This document shows positions 7,912 through 12,731 of a DNA stretch of 24,754 nucleotides, one piece after another. The stretch is taken from the IMG/VR virus record IMGVR_UViG_3300035703_000397, positions 1 through 24,754 of that record; one strand, given 5' to 3'. Positions within the stretch are counted from its first letter, which is position 1. Each line of letters starts with the position of its first letter. Both the position numbers and the translations under genes were made by a program. This DNA comes from a virus. The notes under the pieces are model-generated. The model was not told where the DNA came from and ran no database searches. It saw only the letters and a program-made list of their open reading frames with translations.

Positions 7912-8088
7912 ATGCAACGTTCAGAAGTAGAGATTATCTGTAATCACATGTTAGGTAGAACTATCGTATCCTGTGAAGCATTGCATGGAGATAGCACTAT
8001 AATCATTACATTAGATAATGATAGTGTTGTGGAAATCTCAGGCGAAGAGCTAGCTCTCTATGGCGAACTAACACCAATGGATGACTAG
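7912..8088 (+). CDS. Small unknown phage protein
   Basis: 58 residues, 7 nt after the exonuclease gene with AGGA upstream. The sequence is strand-rich (STIIITLDNDSVVEISGEEL) with an acidic end (ELTPMDD), suggesting a small beta domain. I do not recognise a family. It is the last plus-strand gene before the leftward block and converges with the next gene: both stop codons lie in the same CTAG at 8085-8088. Confidence 0.55.
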   Translation: MQRSEVEIICNHMLGRTIVSCEALHGDSTIIITLDNDSVVEISGEELALYGELTPMDD

Positions 8089-8240
8089 ACGCAGATAATC
8101 ACACCATTACTACCTACCTGACAGACTGTTACAGACCCATCAGGTGCAAGTATAGTCGTAGTTTGACCCATAGCCTTTTCAGTTCCCCAAATAGCTAATG
8201 CAGCTAATACCACAATAAATACCCAATATGTTTTACTCAT
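8085..8240 (-). CDS. Small secreted or membrane-anchored phage protein
   Basis: 51 residues from the second of two adjacent ATGs (8240; the alternative is 8243). AAGG lies 7 nt upstream of the chosen start. The N-terminus is a signal peptide or membrane anchor (YWVFIVVLAALAIWG, then TEKAMGQ with a possible signal-peptidase site after AMG). The short mature part QTTTILAPDGSVTVCQVG contains two Cys residues that could form a disulphide in the periplasm. This short 'TTTILAPDG' type is familiar from other phages but I know no function. It is the last gene of the leftward operon. Confidence 0.6.
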   Translation of the reverse strand: MSKTYWVFIVVLAALAIWGTEKAMGQTTTILAPDGSVTVCQVGSNGVIICV

Positions 8241-8583
8241 CATCTGACCTTTGTAGTTGAATTGCTGTTTCTTTAGGTACACCTTCTACTACATACATAT
8301 CCACAGCATTATCTAATGCAATCTTATCCTTACGAACTCTATCAATAATTAATTGACAATAACCTTGAATGTCTAGCCATGAGTCAAGATAATCAGGGTC
8401 ACCATTTACAATCCTACCCACTTTAGTTGCAATCATTTCTAATGCTTCTTTTTGGTCTGCTTTTAACAAACGATAAGACTCACCATTATGGATAAGAGTT
8501 TTAAAGTCTTGTGATATTTTAGACCTATTTAAAAAGTTACCGTATTGCTCTTCTCTTTCATTTAAAATTTCTTCTATCTGCAT
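8233..8583 (-). CDS. DUF6378-like phage protein
   Basis: 116 residues. The start EILNEREEQYGNFLNR and the later ADQKEALEMIATKVGRIVNG, then DPDYLDSWLDIQGYCQLIID, match the pattern I associate with DUF6378: an all-helical phage protein whose 'REALxMIxxKxxRIxNGDPxxxDxWxDIAGY' core resembles MazG-like or dUTPase-like all-alpha nucleotide hydrolases. The conserved E and D residues would suit metal binding, but no activity is established as far as I know. AGGAG stands just upstream of the ATG. It overlaps the next leftward gene by 8 nt. Confidence 0.65.
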   Translation of the reverse strand: MQIEEILNEREEQYGNFLNRSKISQDFKTLIHNGESYRLLKADQKEALEMIATKVGRIVNGDPDYLDSWLDIQGYCQLIIDRVRKDKIALDNAVDMYVVEGVPKETAIQLQRSDDE

Positions 8584-8584
8584 A

Positions 8585-8701
8585 TCATCTCCTCATAAAA
8601 AATAAATCAATAAGTTCATAACAACCATAAGCAAACCAACCCATACCACCAACAATTAAAATCCACACTATCCAATCAATTACTTTTTCCAAAATTTCCA
8701 T
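8585..8701 (-). CDS. Very small membrane peptide
   Basis: 38 residues: a short amphipathic start (MEILEKVIDW), one TM helix (IVWILIVGGMGWFAYGCY), then a basic end (FFMRR). It overlaps the upstream gene by 22 nt and ends 1 nt before the ATG at 8583; its last codons supply that gene's AGGAG. The position and TM segment suggest a real translationally coupled gene. The function is unknown. Confidence 0.45.
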   Translation of the reverse strand: MEILEKVIDWIVWILIVGGMGWFAYGCYELIDLFFMRR

Positions 8702-8907
8702 GTTTCATTCCTTTTAGATAATCCATTACGTTCACCGTATGGAGTTGGTTTAGGCAAAGTAATATATCCTTGTCTTTCAAGGTTAATTAATCTATATCTA
8801 TTTGTCACACAGTTCTGAATAATATCTTTTAATGTGCAATTAGGATGGCTATTCATATATGACTTAATAAAATTAGCTTGTCTTTGCTCATCTAGTTTTG
8901 TGTACAT
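8680..8907 (-). CDS. Small phage protein, paralogue of the adjacent gene
   Basis: 75 residues, clearly related to the upstream product (8888-9157). Both begin with a Met and a short segment ending in DEQ, have a helix ending YM..HP, then a second helical unit (RLINLERQGYITLPKPTPYG here; RIRNLDKQGLITLPKPMPTG there). The two-helix unit followed by 'GxITLPKP' looks like a winged-helix DNA-binding wing, but this is fold guessing. The end is basic and aromatic (TWKFWKK). It overlaps the paralogue by 20 nt. Confidence 0.55.
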   Translation of the reverse strand: MYTKLDEQRQANFIKSYMNSHPNCTLKDIIQNCVTNRYRLINLERQGYITLPKPTPYGERNGLSKRNETWKFWKK

Positions 8908-9157
8908 TATATTTCATTCCTGTTTTAGAAGCATTTACTTCAGCTCTATCAATGTTAAAATATCTAGCCCAATTGCTATTACTTCCTGTTGGCATTGGTT
9001 TTGGTAATGTAATTAACCCTTGTTTATCTAAATTTCTAATTCTAGCAGCATTGCCAAATGCGTGTAATATAACATGGTTTCTTCCTACTGTAGGATGTTC
9101 TTCCATATATTTATTTACTATTTCTATTAACTGTTCATCAGTTACTTTAAACTGCAT
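8888..9157 (-). CDS. Small phage protein, paralogue of the adjacent gene
   Basis: 89 residues from the ATG at 9157, chosen because GGAG stands 6 nt upstream and because this start lines up with that of the paralogue downstream. In-frame ATGs at 9169 and 9181 would extend it by 4 or 8 residues. The shared core is the 'YM(E/N)(E/S)HP' helix, then NLDKQGLITLPKPMPTG. The C-terminal tail differs and is basic (KTGMKYNVHKTR). Tandem duplication followed by divergence is the simplest account. A winged-helix-like fold is possible, giving a small DNA-binding protein; this is unproven. Confidence 0.55.
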   Translation of the reverse strand: MQFKVTDEQLIEIVNKYMEEHPTVGRNHVILHAFGNAARIRNLDKQGLITLPKPMPTGSNSNWARYFNIDRAEVNASKTGMKYNVHKTR

Positions 9158-9293
9158 CTTTAACTCCATGTATTTCTTCAATCAGTCTAGCAAACTTAAA
9201 TATCTTTTCAAGTGTGACAAGTTGGTCACCTTTACCAAATGCTTGTTTATATATCTTAATTATTTCTTCTTGGGTAAGTGGTTTAGAGTCCAT
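9147..9293 (-). CDS. Small unknown phage protein
   Basis: 48 residues beginning MDSKPLTQEEIIKIYKQAFG and continuing as an amphipathic helix (LEKIFKFARLIEEIHGV). It overlaps its upstream neighbour by 11 nt and the downstream paralogue by 11 nt, the usual junction type in this operon. The 'xLTxEEIxxIyxxAf' start is common in small phage proteins, often followed by 'FARAIE'. I know no function. Confidence 0.5.
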   Translation of the reverse strand: MDSKPLTQEEIIKIYKQAFGKGDQLVTLEKIFKFARLIEEIHGVKDAV

Positions 9294-9522
9294 TGTTAGC
9301 TTCTACTAATCGTTTACTATCATACTTAGATAATCCTTTATATTCTTCTACAGGTTCACCAGCAACTAATGGTGTTATCTTAATATGATGCGTTGTATTC
9401 TTTAAGTCGTTTAAATATGAGAGCTGGTTAGGATGAAATGACCATAAATAAGACTTCTTTAAATCACCAGACCTAACATCAAACTCTTCATAAAGCCATG
9501 CTACAGGTTCTTTTTTAGCCAT
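9283..9522 (-). CDS. Small unknown phage protein
   Basis: 79 residues beginning MAKKEPVAWLYEEFDVRSGD. The 'EPVAWLYE' start and 'ITPLVAG' segment are typical of a widespread class of short phage proteins ('PVAWxxxxxxG...xxPLY') with no known role. Its start shares one base with the stop of the SleB-like gene upstream (TAATG), so the two are translationally coupled. Confidence 0.55.
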   Translation of the reverse strand: MAKKEPVAWLYEEFDVRSGDLKKSYLWSFHPNQLSYLNDLKNTTHHIKITPLVAGEPVEEYKGLSKYDSKRLVEANNGL

Positions 9523-9914
9523 TAGTAAAACTCCATTCTGCCTAGTTTAACTACTTTCTTTTTTTTCCAAATATGTTGCATGTTTATACTATCATCATGA
9601 AAATAATATGTAGTATTTCCAACAGGGTTAGCATACTTCTTAAAAAACAATGTGTCTACTACTAAAAGTTTAGTCTTTAATAATGCTGCTTTATCTATAT
9701 TCTTTTCATTAACTTTCATCATATCTTGTATGCCTATAAATTGACCTTTGGAAAAAGTTACCTCACACGCATCTTTACCAAATTTACCAGACCTAACTCT
9801 ATTTATTATAGTGAAAAGCACGCCCAATTTGGCTTCAAGTGGTTGTGTATTTGCTTCTGTAAAAATCGCTAAGCTAATACAGTGAACATCTGCTTCTGAA
9901 ACATGTATATCCAT
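9522..9914 (-). CDS. SleB/CwlJ-like cell-wall hydrolase, candidate endolysin
   Basis: 130 residues with the Hydrolase_2 pattern: ISLAIFTEANTQPLEAKLGV (catalytic Glu candidate E20 in 'FTEA'), then LFTIINRVRSGKFGKDACEV, TFSKGQF, and late GNTTYYFH. SleB-family enzymes cleave the glycan strand of peptidoglycan as lytic transglycosylases or amidases. There is no signal peptide, so release would need a holin. It sits in the leftward operon, about 2.4 kb from the holin and on the opposite strand, which is unusual for an endolysin. GAAAGG lies 5-10 nt upstream of the ATG. Confidence 0.75.
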   Translation of the reverse strand: MDIHVSEADVHCISLAIFTEANTQPLEAKLGVLFTIINRVRSGKFGKDACEVTFSKGQFIGIQDMMKVNEKNIDKAALLKTKLLVVDTLFFKKYANPVGNTTYYFHDDSINMQHIWKKKKVVKLGRMEFY

Positions 9915-9938
9915 GATACCTTTCTAATGATTATCTAG

Positions 9939-9967
9939 TGTCTAGCAACCCCACATAAGCGTATAAT
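9939..9967 (+). promoter_or_regulatory. Candidate promoter of pqqA
   Basis: A perfect -10 hexamer TATAAT at 9962-9967 lies 50 nt upstream of the pqqA ATG. The matching -35 position (9939-9944, TGTCTA) is poor, so strength is uncertain or activator-dependent. The leader up to 10017 is very AT-rich and ends with AAGGA 8 nt before the ATG. Confidence 0.45.
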
Positions 9968-10017
9968 TCTATTATATTGTGCAATTAAGCATAATATATT
10001 AATTAAGGATAAATACC

Positions 10018-10089
10018 ATGTGGACAACTCCAGCAGCTACAGAAATTAGATTAGGAATGGAAATCACTGCTTATGTAATGAATCGTTAA
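10018..10089 (+). CDS. pqqA: PQQ precursor peptide PqqA
   Basis: 23 residues: MWTTPAATEIRL followed by GMEITAYVMNR. This matches the PqqA consensus along its whole length: W2, P5, R11, G13, the E15-x-x-x-Y19 pair that the radical-SAM enzyme PqqE crosslinks to start pyrroloquinoline quinone synthesis, and the N22-R23 end. The length equals that of many bacterial PqqA peptides. AAGGA lies 8 nt upstream. The gene runs plus-strand inside a minus-strand operon, with its own -10 box and terminator, like a moron gene. Its last 26 bases overlap, antisense, the end of the HNH gene. No pqqB, C, D or E is visible here, so the phage would feed host PqqD/PqqE. PQQ is the cofactor of MxaF/XoxF methanol dehydrogenases, so increased methanol oxidation during infection is inferred. 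Confidence 0.93.
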   Translation: MWTTPAATEIRLGMEITAYVMNR

Positions 10090-10690
10090 TTTTTTTACAA
10101 AAAGCATTATACAAAGAGGCGGACATTAGTCTGCCTTTTTGCCATTCATCACCTGGACAAATAGCATCTCTTTTATTAATTTGACCATTATTCCACCAAA
10201 AATATTTTCCACTTCTAACTTCTTTCATTTTTGCTTTTGTTTCATCAGACCATGGTTTGCCTTTGGTTCCTTTTTTACTAGAAGGTTTACCTTTTTTTGC
10301 TAATGATATTTTTTGTCTTGTTTCATCACTATGTGCAATACCTTTATTCCAAGGAGTTGCACCTAACATTCTTTTAGACATAATTTCTGCTTGTAATTTT
10401 TTAACATTTATTAATAACATGTGATTATGGTATCTATATTGTTTTGATGTTCTTGCTAACATAGCCATAGCAGACCCAACAACCTTATATAAATTATCTC
10501 CAGTTATAAACTTTGTTAATAATATATGGCACAAAAAATGTTCTCTTGCTGTCAAAACTACTAAATTATCTATACTATCACTACCACCCAAACACTTAGG
10601 TAGGATATGGTGTGTTTCAGTATAGCCATTGTTTACCCTACCCTTTGCGTTATTAATAATATTAAAATACCATTTTTCATATTTGTTCAT
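10064..10690 (-). CDS. HNH homing endonuclease with NUMOD3 motifs
   Basis: 208 residues. The HNH core is TETHHILPKCLGGSDSIDNL (H27-H28, N42), with AREHFLCH carrying the later H51. Residues about 125-170 hold NUMOD3-type DNA-binding repeats (DETRQKISLAKKGKPS and WSDETKAKMKEVRSGKYFW), and NNGQINKRDAICPGDEWQKG is the usual end of this class. It is a free-standing selfish endonuclease between the SSB-like and SleB-like genes. It has its own extended -10 promoter and an AGGGG ribosome site. The last residues (about 200-208) are read from the strand opposite pqqA, which may mean the gene end was extended when the two elements came together. Confidence 0.85.
   Translation of the reverse strand: MNKYEKWYFNIINNAKGRVNNGYTETHHILPKCLGGSDSIDNLVVLTAREHFLCHILLTKFITGDNLYKVVGSAMAMLARTSKQYRYHNHMLLINVKKLQAEIMSKRMLGATPWNKGIAHSDETRQKISLAKKGKPSSKKGTKGKPWSDETKAKMKEVRSGKYFWWNNGQINKRDAICPGDEWQKGRLMSASLYNAFCKKINDSLHKQ
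10113..10140 (+). terminator. Intrinsic terminator of the pqqA unit
   Basis: GGCGGAC (10118-10124), loop ATTA, GTCTGCC (10129-10135) with one G-T wobble, then TTTTT at 10136-10140. The flanking AAAGA upstream pairs with the T tract and lengthens the stem. It lies 28 nt after the pqqA stop on the same strand and is contained within the 3' coding part of the HNH gene. Confidence 0.8.
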
Positions 10691-10713
10691 ATTATGCCCC
10701 TATAAAAAACGAT

Positions 10714-10722
10714 ATTATATCA
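10714..10722 (-). promoter_or_regulatory. Extended -10 promoter upstream of the HNH gene
   Basis: On the minus strand TGATATAAT (extended -10, TGnTATAAT) stands 24 nt before the HNH ATG. There is no good -35, which extended -10 promoters can do without. The same bases form a short palindrome, GATAT-T-ATATC (10711-10721). The site would let the endonuclease be expressed apart from the operon. Confidence 0.45.
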
Positions 10723-10744
10723 TACTTTGATGTTATTATCTACA

Positions 10745-10987
10745 TTAGAATGGAACATCTGACGAATCATCTGCACCTTCAGCAACAGGTTTAAGTCTTT
10801 CATCCGTTGCTACCATTGCTACAGCACCAGCAATAAATTTACCATTAGGACCTTCTTTAACCCAACCTGATAAAGTAAATTCAATACCATCTACATTTAA
10901 CTTTCCTCTATAATCTGGTCGTTTAGGATTATCCCCCTTGTCGTTCTTGTTTAACGTAAACGTGTTTGTTTTGTCATACTCAGCCAT
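10745..10987 (-). CDS. Small single-stranded-DNA-binding-like protein
   Basis: 80 residues. The N-terminal half (NTFTLNKNDKGDNPKRPDYR, then GKLNVDGIEFTLSGWVKEG) has the strand pattern of small phage OB-fold or DUF736-like proteins. The end DDSSDVPF copies the acidic, phenylalanine-terminated tip (DDDIPF type) by which bacterial SSB recruits replication and recombination partners. It is coupled to the YqaJ exonuclease and the annealing protein upstream, so it probably coats the single strands they make or anneal. The SSB assignment rests on the tail and the context; the core is too short to be typical SSB. Confidence 0.6.
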   Translation of the reverse strand: MAEYDKTNTFTLNKNDKGDNPKRPDYRGKLNVDGIEFTLSGWVKEGPNGKFIAGAVAMVATDERLKPVAEGADDSSDVPF

Positions 10988-10990
10988 ATA

Positions 10991-11614
10991 CTACTCCTTT
11001 AGTTTAATAATTGTTTGTTCTACTTCGTCTAAAAACTTAATCACTTCTGCTTCTAATTCTCCTATGTAAGTATCATCTCTGTCAACCCTAGCTACAAATA
11101 ACTGTAGTTCTTCAGGGAAGTTAGGATTGTAACTTACAAAGTCTACCCACTTAGCACCGGTGCAAGCTAATTGCCATTGCATTTGTGGTATGTATTTACT
11201 AGGAACTGACTTACTCATAAGCGTATTAGTATGGGTAGTTTCTATAGGGCATTTAATCTCTATAAGACCTGCATACTTACCTTCTTCTTCTGCATTTACA
11301 GCTCCGTCTGGACTAGCACCACTATTCTTGATAACAGGATGGTCAAAGAAACCGACCTCAGTTACAGATACCCCTCTAGTTCGCATATAAAGCTCCCTAG
11401 CAGCACTTTCTCTTTCAATACCATCCAACATAGCTTGATTAACAAAACTATCGCCTTTCTTGCCTGTAAGACGTTCTGATACAAGTTGAACAAGGTAGTT
11501 TTGACGAGATGTAGATACGCCTGTTTTAGTCTTGGCGATAACATCCGATATTCTGGATGCTGTCACCTTGCCTAATCTTTGCTGAAACCACTCTTCTGTG
11601 CGTTGTTCAATCAT
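10991..11614 (-). CDS. YqaJ-type (lambda-exonuclease-like) viral recombinase exonuclease
   Basis: 207 residues. The start MIEQRTEEWFQQRLGKVTAS (EWxxxRxGxxTAS) is diagnostic of the YqaJ family. Active-site residues follow in order: E67 in DGIERES, D103 in GASPDGAV, and E119-x-K121 in GLIEIKCP, the D...ExK site of the PD-(D/E)XK fold. Such enzymes chew one strand of double-stranded DNA ends 5' to 3', giving tails for an annealing protein. That partner, the DUF1071 protein, is encoded just upstream with a 4 nt overlap, so the two form a Red-like pair with the SSB-like gene downstream. Confidence 0.9.
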   Translation of the reverse strand: MIEQRTEEWFQQRLGKVTASRISDVIAKTKTGVSTSRQNYLVQLVSERLTGKKGDSFVNQAMLDGIERESAARELYMRTRGVSVTEVGFFDHPVIKNSGASPDGAVNAEEEGKYAGLIEIKCPIETTHTNTLMSKSVPSKYIPQMQWQLACTGAKWVDFVSYNPNFPEELQLFVARVDRDDTYIGELEAEVIKFLDEVEQTIIKLKE

Positions 11615-12012
11615 AGAAAGTCCTTGCTAGATACTGCCTTTAAAGCTGGTTGTTCTGACTCTGGAATATCCTCACCGCTATAGATGTATAAACCAATGCC
11701 ATGTAACGCAATAGCTTTAGCTAAACAACGTTGCATAGCTGTATTAACTGCCATAGCGTCAGGGTTAGGGATAGCTTGGTTTCTAAAGTTAAGCACAGGT
11801 AATTGAGCTGTCATAGATTTACCAAACGCATGGACTGTGCAGAATACCATAAGTGTTTCACCAAACTGTTTAGGTTCACCATAAGACCATGTTGCAGTTG
11901 GGTCTTGCTGTAGCAAGGTGTCGACCGCCCAAGCCCATGATAAGTATGATAGACCATTCTTTTTTTCAATATGGTCTGATACGTTAATCTTACGTAGTTC
12001 GTTATAGTTCAT
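11611..12012 (-). CDS. Single-strand annealing protein, DUF1071/Sak-like
   Basis: 133 residues from the ATG at 12012. The start MNYNELRKINVSDHIEKKNG, then LSYLSWAWAVDTLLQQDPTA, is the signature of DUF1071, an annealing-protein group in the RAD52-like superfamily. The later block (PDAMAVNTAMQRCLAKAIAL, then HGIGLYIYSGEDIP) is typical too. It would pair complementary strands exposed by the adjacent exonuclease. The start is uncertain: an ATG at 12078 with GGGAG upstream adds 22 Gln-rich residues. I prefer 12012 because AGGAG precedes it and because codons between 12012 and 12078 favour A/T third bases in the other gene's frame. Confidence 0.82.
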   Translation of the reverse strand: MNYNELRKINVSDHIEKKNGLSYLSWAWAVDTLLQQDPTATWSYGEPKQFGETLMVFCTVHAFGKSMTAQLPVLNFRNQAIPNPDAMAVNTAMQRCLAKAIALHGIGLYIYSGEDIPESEQPALKAVSSKDFL

Positions 12013-12166
12013 CTTTGCTCTCTCCTCTTGTTGATGTTGTTGCATCATTACCTGGTCGTAGTGTTGTTGTTGTGACATTTTCTCTCTCCCATTTATCGTT
12101 ATCTAATTTAAGTTCGTCATTCAATCGTTTAAGAATATCTGCTATATGTTCTAAACCATTCGCCAT
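12002..12166 (-). CDS. Small unknown phage protein
   Basis: 54 residues from the ATG at 12166 (an upstream in-frame ATG at 12202 is less likely). The first half is an amphipathic helix (GLEHIADILKRLNDELKLDN); the second half is polar and Thr-rich (TTTTLRPGNDATTSTRGE). Nearly all third codon positions are A or T, like its neighbours. It ends 11 nt inside the annealing-protein gene. I do not recognise it; a small coiled-coil protein is likely. Confidence 0.45.
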   Translation of the reverse strand: MANGLEHIADILKRLNDELKLDNDKWERENVTTTTLRPGNDATTSTRGESKDEL

Positions 12167-12216
12167 ATTATATACCCCCAAAATACAAAAAGGAATAGCC
12201 ATAAGTATTTATTCAT
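12148..12216 (-). CDS. Possible 22-residue membrane peptide
   Basis: Starts on an ATGA overlap with the stop of the 31-residue gene upstream and encodes MNKYLWLFLFVFWGYIIW plus a short tail, almost a pure TM helix. It overlaps the next gene by 19 nt. The coupling is suggestive, but the size makes it a weak call. Confidence 0.3.
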
Positions 12217-12308
12217 ATTGCACCTGCAAACTTACCCATAGCCCAAAGGCAAAAGGCTACATAAACCCAGAATAGTACTGCTAATACTATCATTGTTGAA
12301 ATTTTCAT
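12213..12308 (-). CDS. Very small membrane peptide
   Basis: 31 residues from the ATG at 12308, which has a strong AGGAGAGAG ribosome site. The sequence is MKISTMIVLAVLFWVYVAFC followed by LWAMGKFAGAI: one TM helix with a basic start. It is the first gene after the leader terminator of the leftward operon. The strong ribosome site makes it more credible than most genes of this size. The function is unknown. Confidence 0.5.
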   Translation of the reverse strand: MKISTMIVLAVLFWVYVAFCLWAMGKFAGAI

Positions 12309-12319
12309 GTCTCTCTCCT

Positions 12320-12343
12320 AAAAAGAGGGGAGTTTCCTCCCCT
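12320..12343 (-). terminator. Intrinsic terminator / attenuator in the leftward operon
   Basis: On the minus strand the stem AGGGGAG (12343-12337), loop GAAA and CTCCCCT (12332-12326) are followed by a T-rich tract ending at 12320. The perfect 7-bp GC-rich stem is capped by a stable GAAA tetraloop. It lies between the first leftward gene (12350-12550) and the rest of the operon, so downstream expression needs partial read-through or antitermination. Confidence 0.7.
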
Positions 12344-12349
12344 TTGTTA

Positions 12350-12550
12350 TTATGCTACTCTTCTTTTTTCTTCTGTCAAGTAATGAACCCAGTCAGAAAA
12401 TTTATAGTATACATCAACTGCTTCTTGAGTTCCAAATTCACTGCAAGGAACTGGTTGCTTCAATTGAGAATTTATCATTGAGCCAGTTAATTGAGCCAAA
12501 TAAGTCAACTCTCTTTCTGAAAAATTAATTTCATGTTTTTTACTTTTCAT
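12350..12550 (-). CDS. First leftward early protein, unknown
   Basis: 66 residues: a basic start (MKSKKHEINFSERELTYLAQ), a polar middle, then EAVDVYYKFSDWVHYLTEEK and RRVA. It is predicted to be helical and soluble. It is the first gene after the leftward promoter, has GGAGAG 7 nt upstream, and a terminator follows its stop. It is therefore likely to be made earliest and in the largest amounts, the position often held by host-takeover or regulatory proteins (lambda N sits in the equivalent place). There is no visible arginine-rich RNA-binding motif, so an N-like role is not supported by sequence. Confidence 0.6.
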   Translation of the reverse strand: MKSKKHEINFSERELTYLAQLTGSMINSQLKQPVPCSEFGTQEAVDVYYKFSDWVHYLTEEKRRVA

Positions 12551-12586
12551 GTTACTCTCCGTTTTGTTAAAGAATTGTTATTGCAC

Positions 12587-12605
12587 ATAAGATAATTTAT
12601 CTTAT
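12587..12605. promoter_or_regulatory. Perfect inverted repeat, candidate operator
   Basis: ATAAGATAA (12587-12595), one central T, TTATCTTAT (12597-12605): 9-bp arms with no mismatch. It covers about +1 to +19 of the leftward promoter, a place where a bound repressor would block transcription. A second, shorter repeat (ACTTG-T-CAAGT, 12632-12642) overlaps that promoter's -35. The Cro-like protein encoded at 12732 is the obvious candidate ligand (inference). Confidence 0.6.
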
Positions 12606-12611
12606 AAATAC

Positions 12612-12640
12612 ATCATAACATAATAAAAACAACTTGTCAA
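12612..12640 (-). promoter_or_regulatory. Leftward early promoter
   Basis: On the minus strand TTGACA (12640-12635), a 17 nt spacer, then TATGAT (12617-12612): a near-consensus sigma70 promoter for the leftward operon. Transcription would start about 12605, leaving a 55 nt leader before the first ATG. Confidence 0.8.
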
Positions 12641-12672
12641 GTCTTTTTTTTAATTATTTTTAACAAATTAGA

Positions 12673-12701
12673 TTGACAAGGGTAATTAATAGCATTATAA
12701 T
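12673..12701 (+). promoter_or_regulatory. Rightward early promoter
   Basis: TTGACA (12673-12678), a 17 nt spacer, TATAAT (12696-12701): a full-consensus sigma70 promoter. It is followed by the palindrome TATCGATA (12701-12708) and AAGGA before the Cro-like gene. It should drive the replication genes from the start of infection using host polymerase. Confidence 0.85.
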
Positions 12702-12731
12702 ATCGATACTTTCAATTAAAAAGGAATTTTT

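Noticed and set aside
8898-9299. 133-codon plus-strand reading frame
   Set aside because: Lies opposite three well-supported minus-strand genes; its sequence is Leu/Cys/Phe-rich with no family resemblance, as expected of a mirror frame in AT-rich coding DNA.
11160-11479. Two overlapping plus-strand frames of 76 and 82 codons
   Set aside because: Both are antisense to the YqaJ exonuclease gene, whose active-site motifs are intact.
12012-12078. 22-residue Gln-rich N-terminal extension of the annealing protein
   Set aside because: It has a ribosome-like GGGAG, but it lies outside the known family core, overlaps a small gene by 77 nt, and its codons have more G/C third bases than the competing frame. 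Kept only as an alternative.
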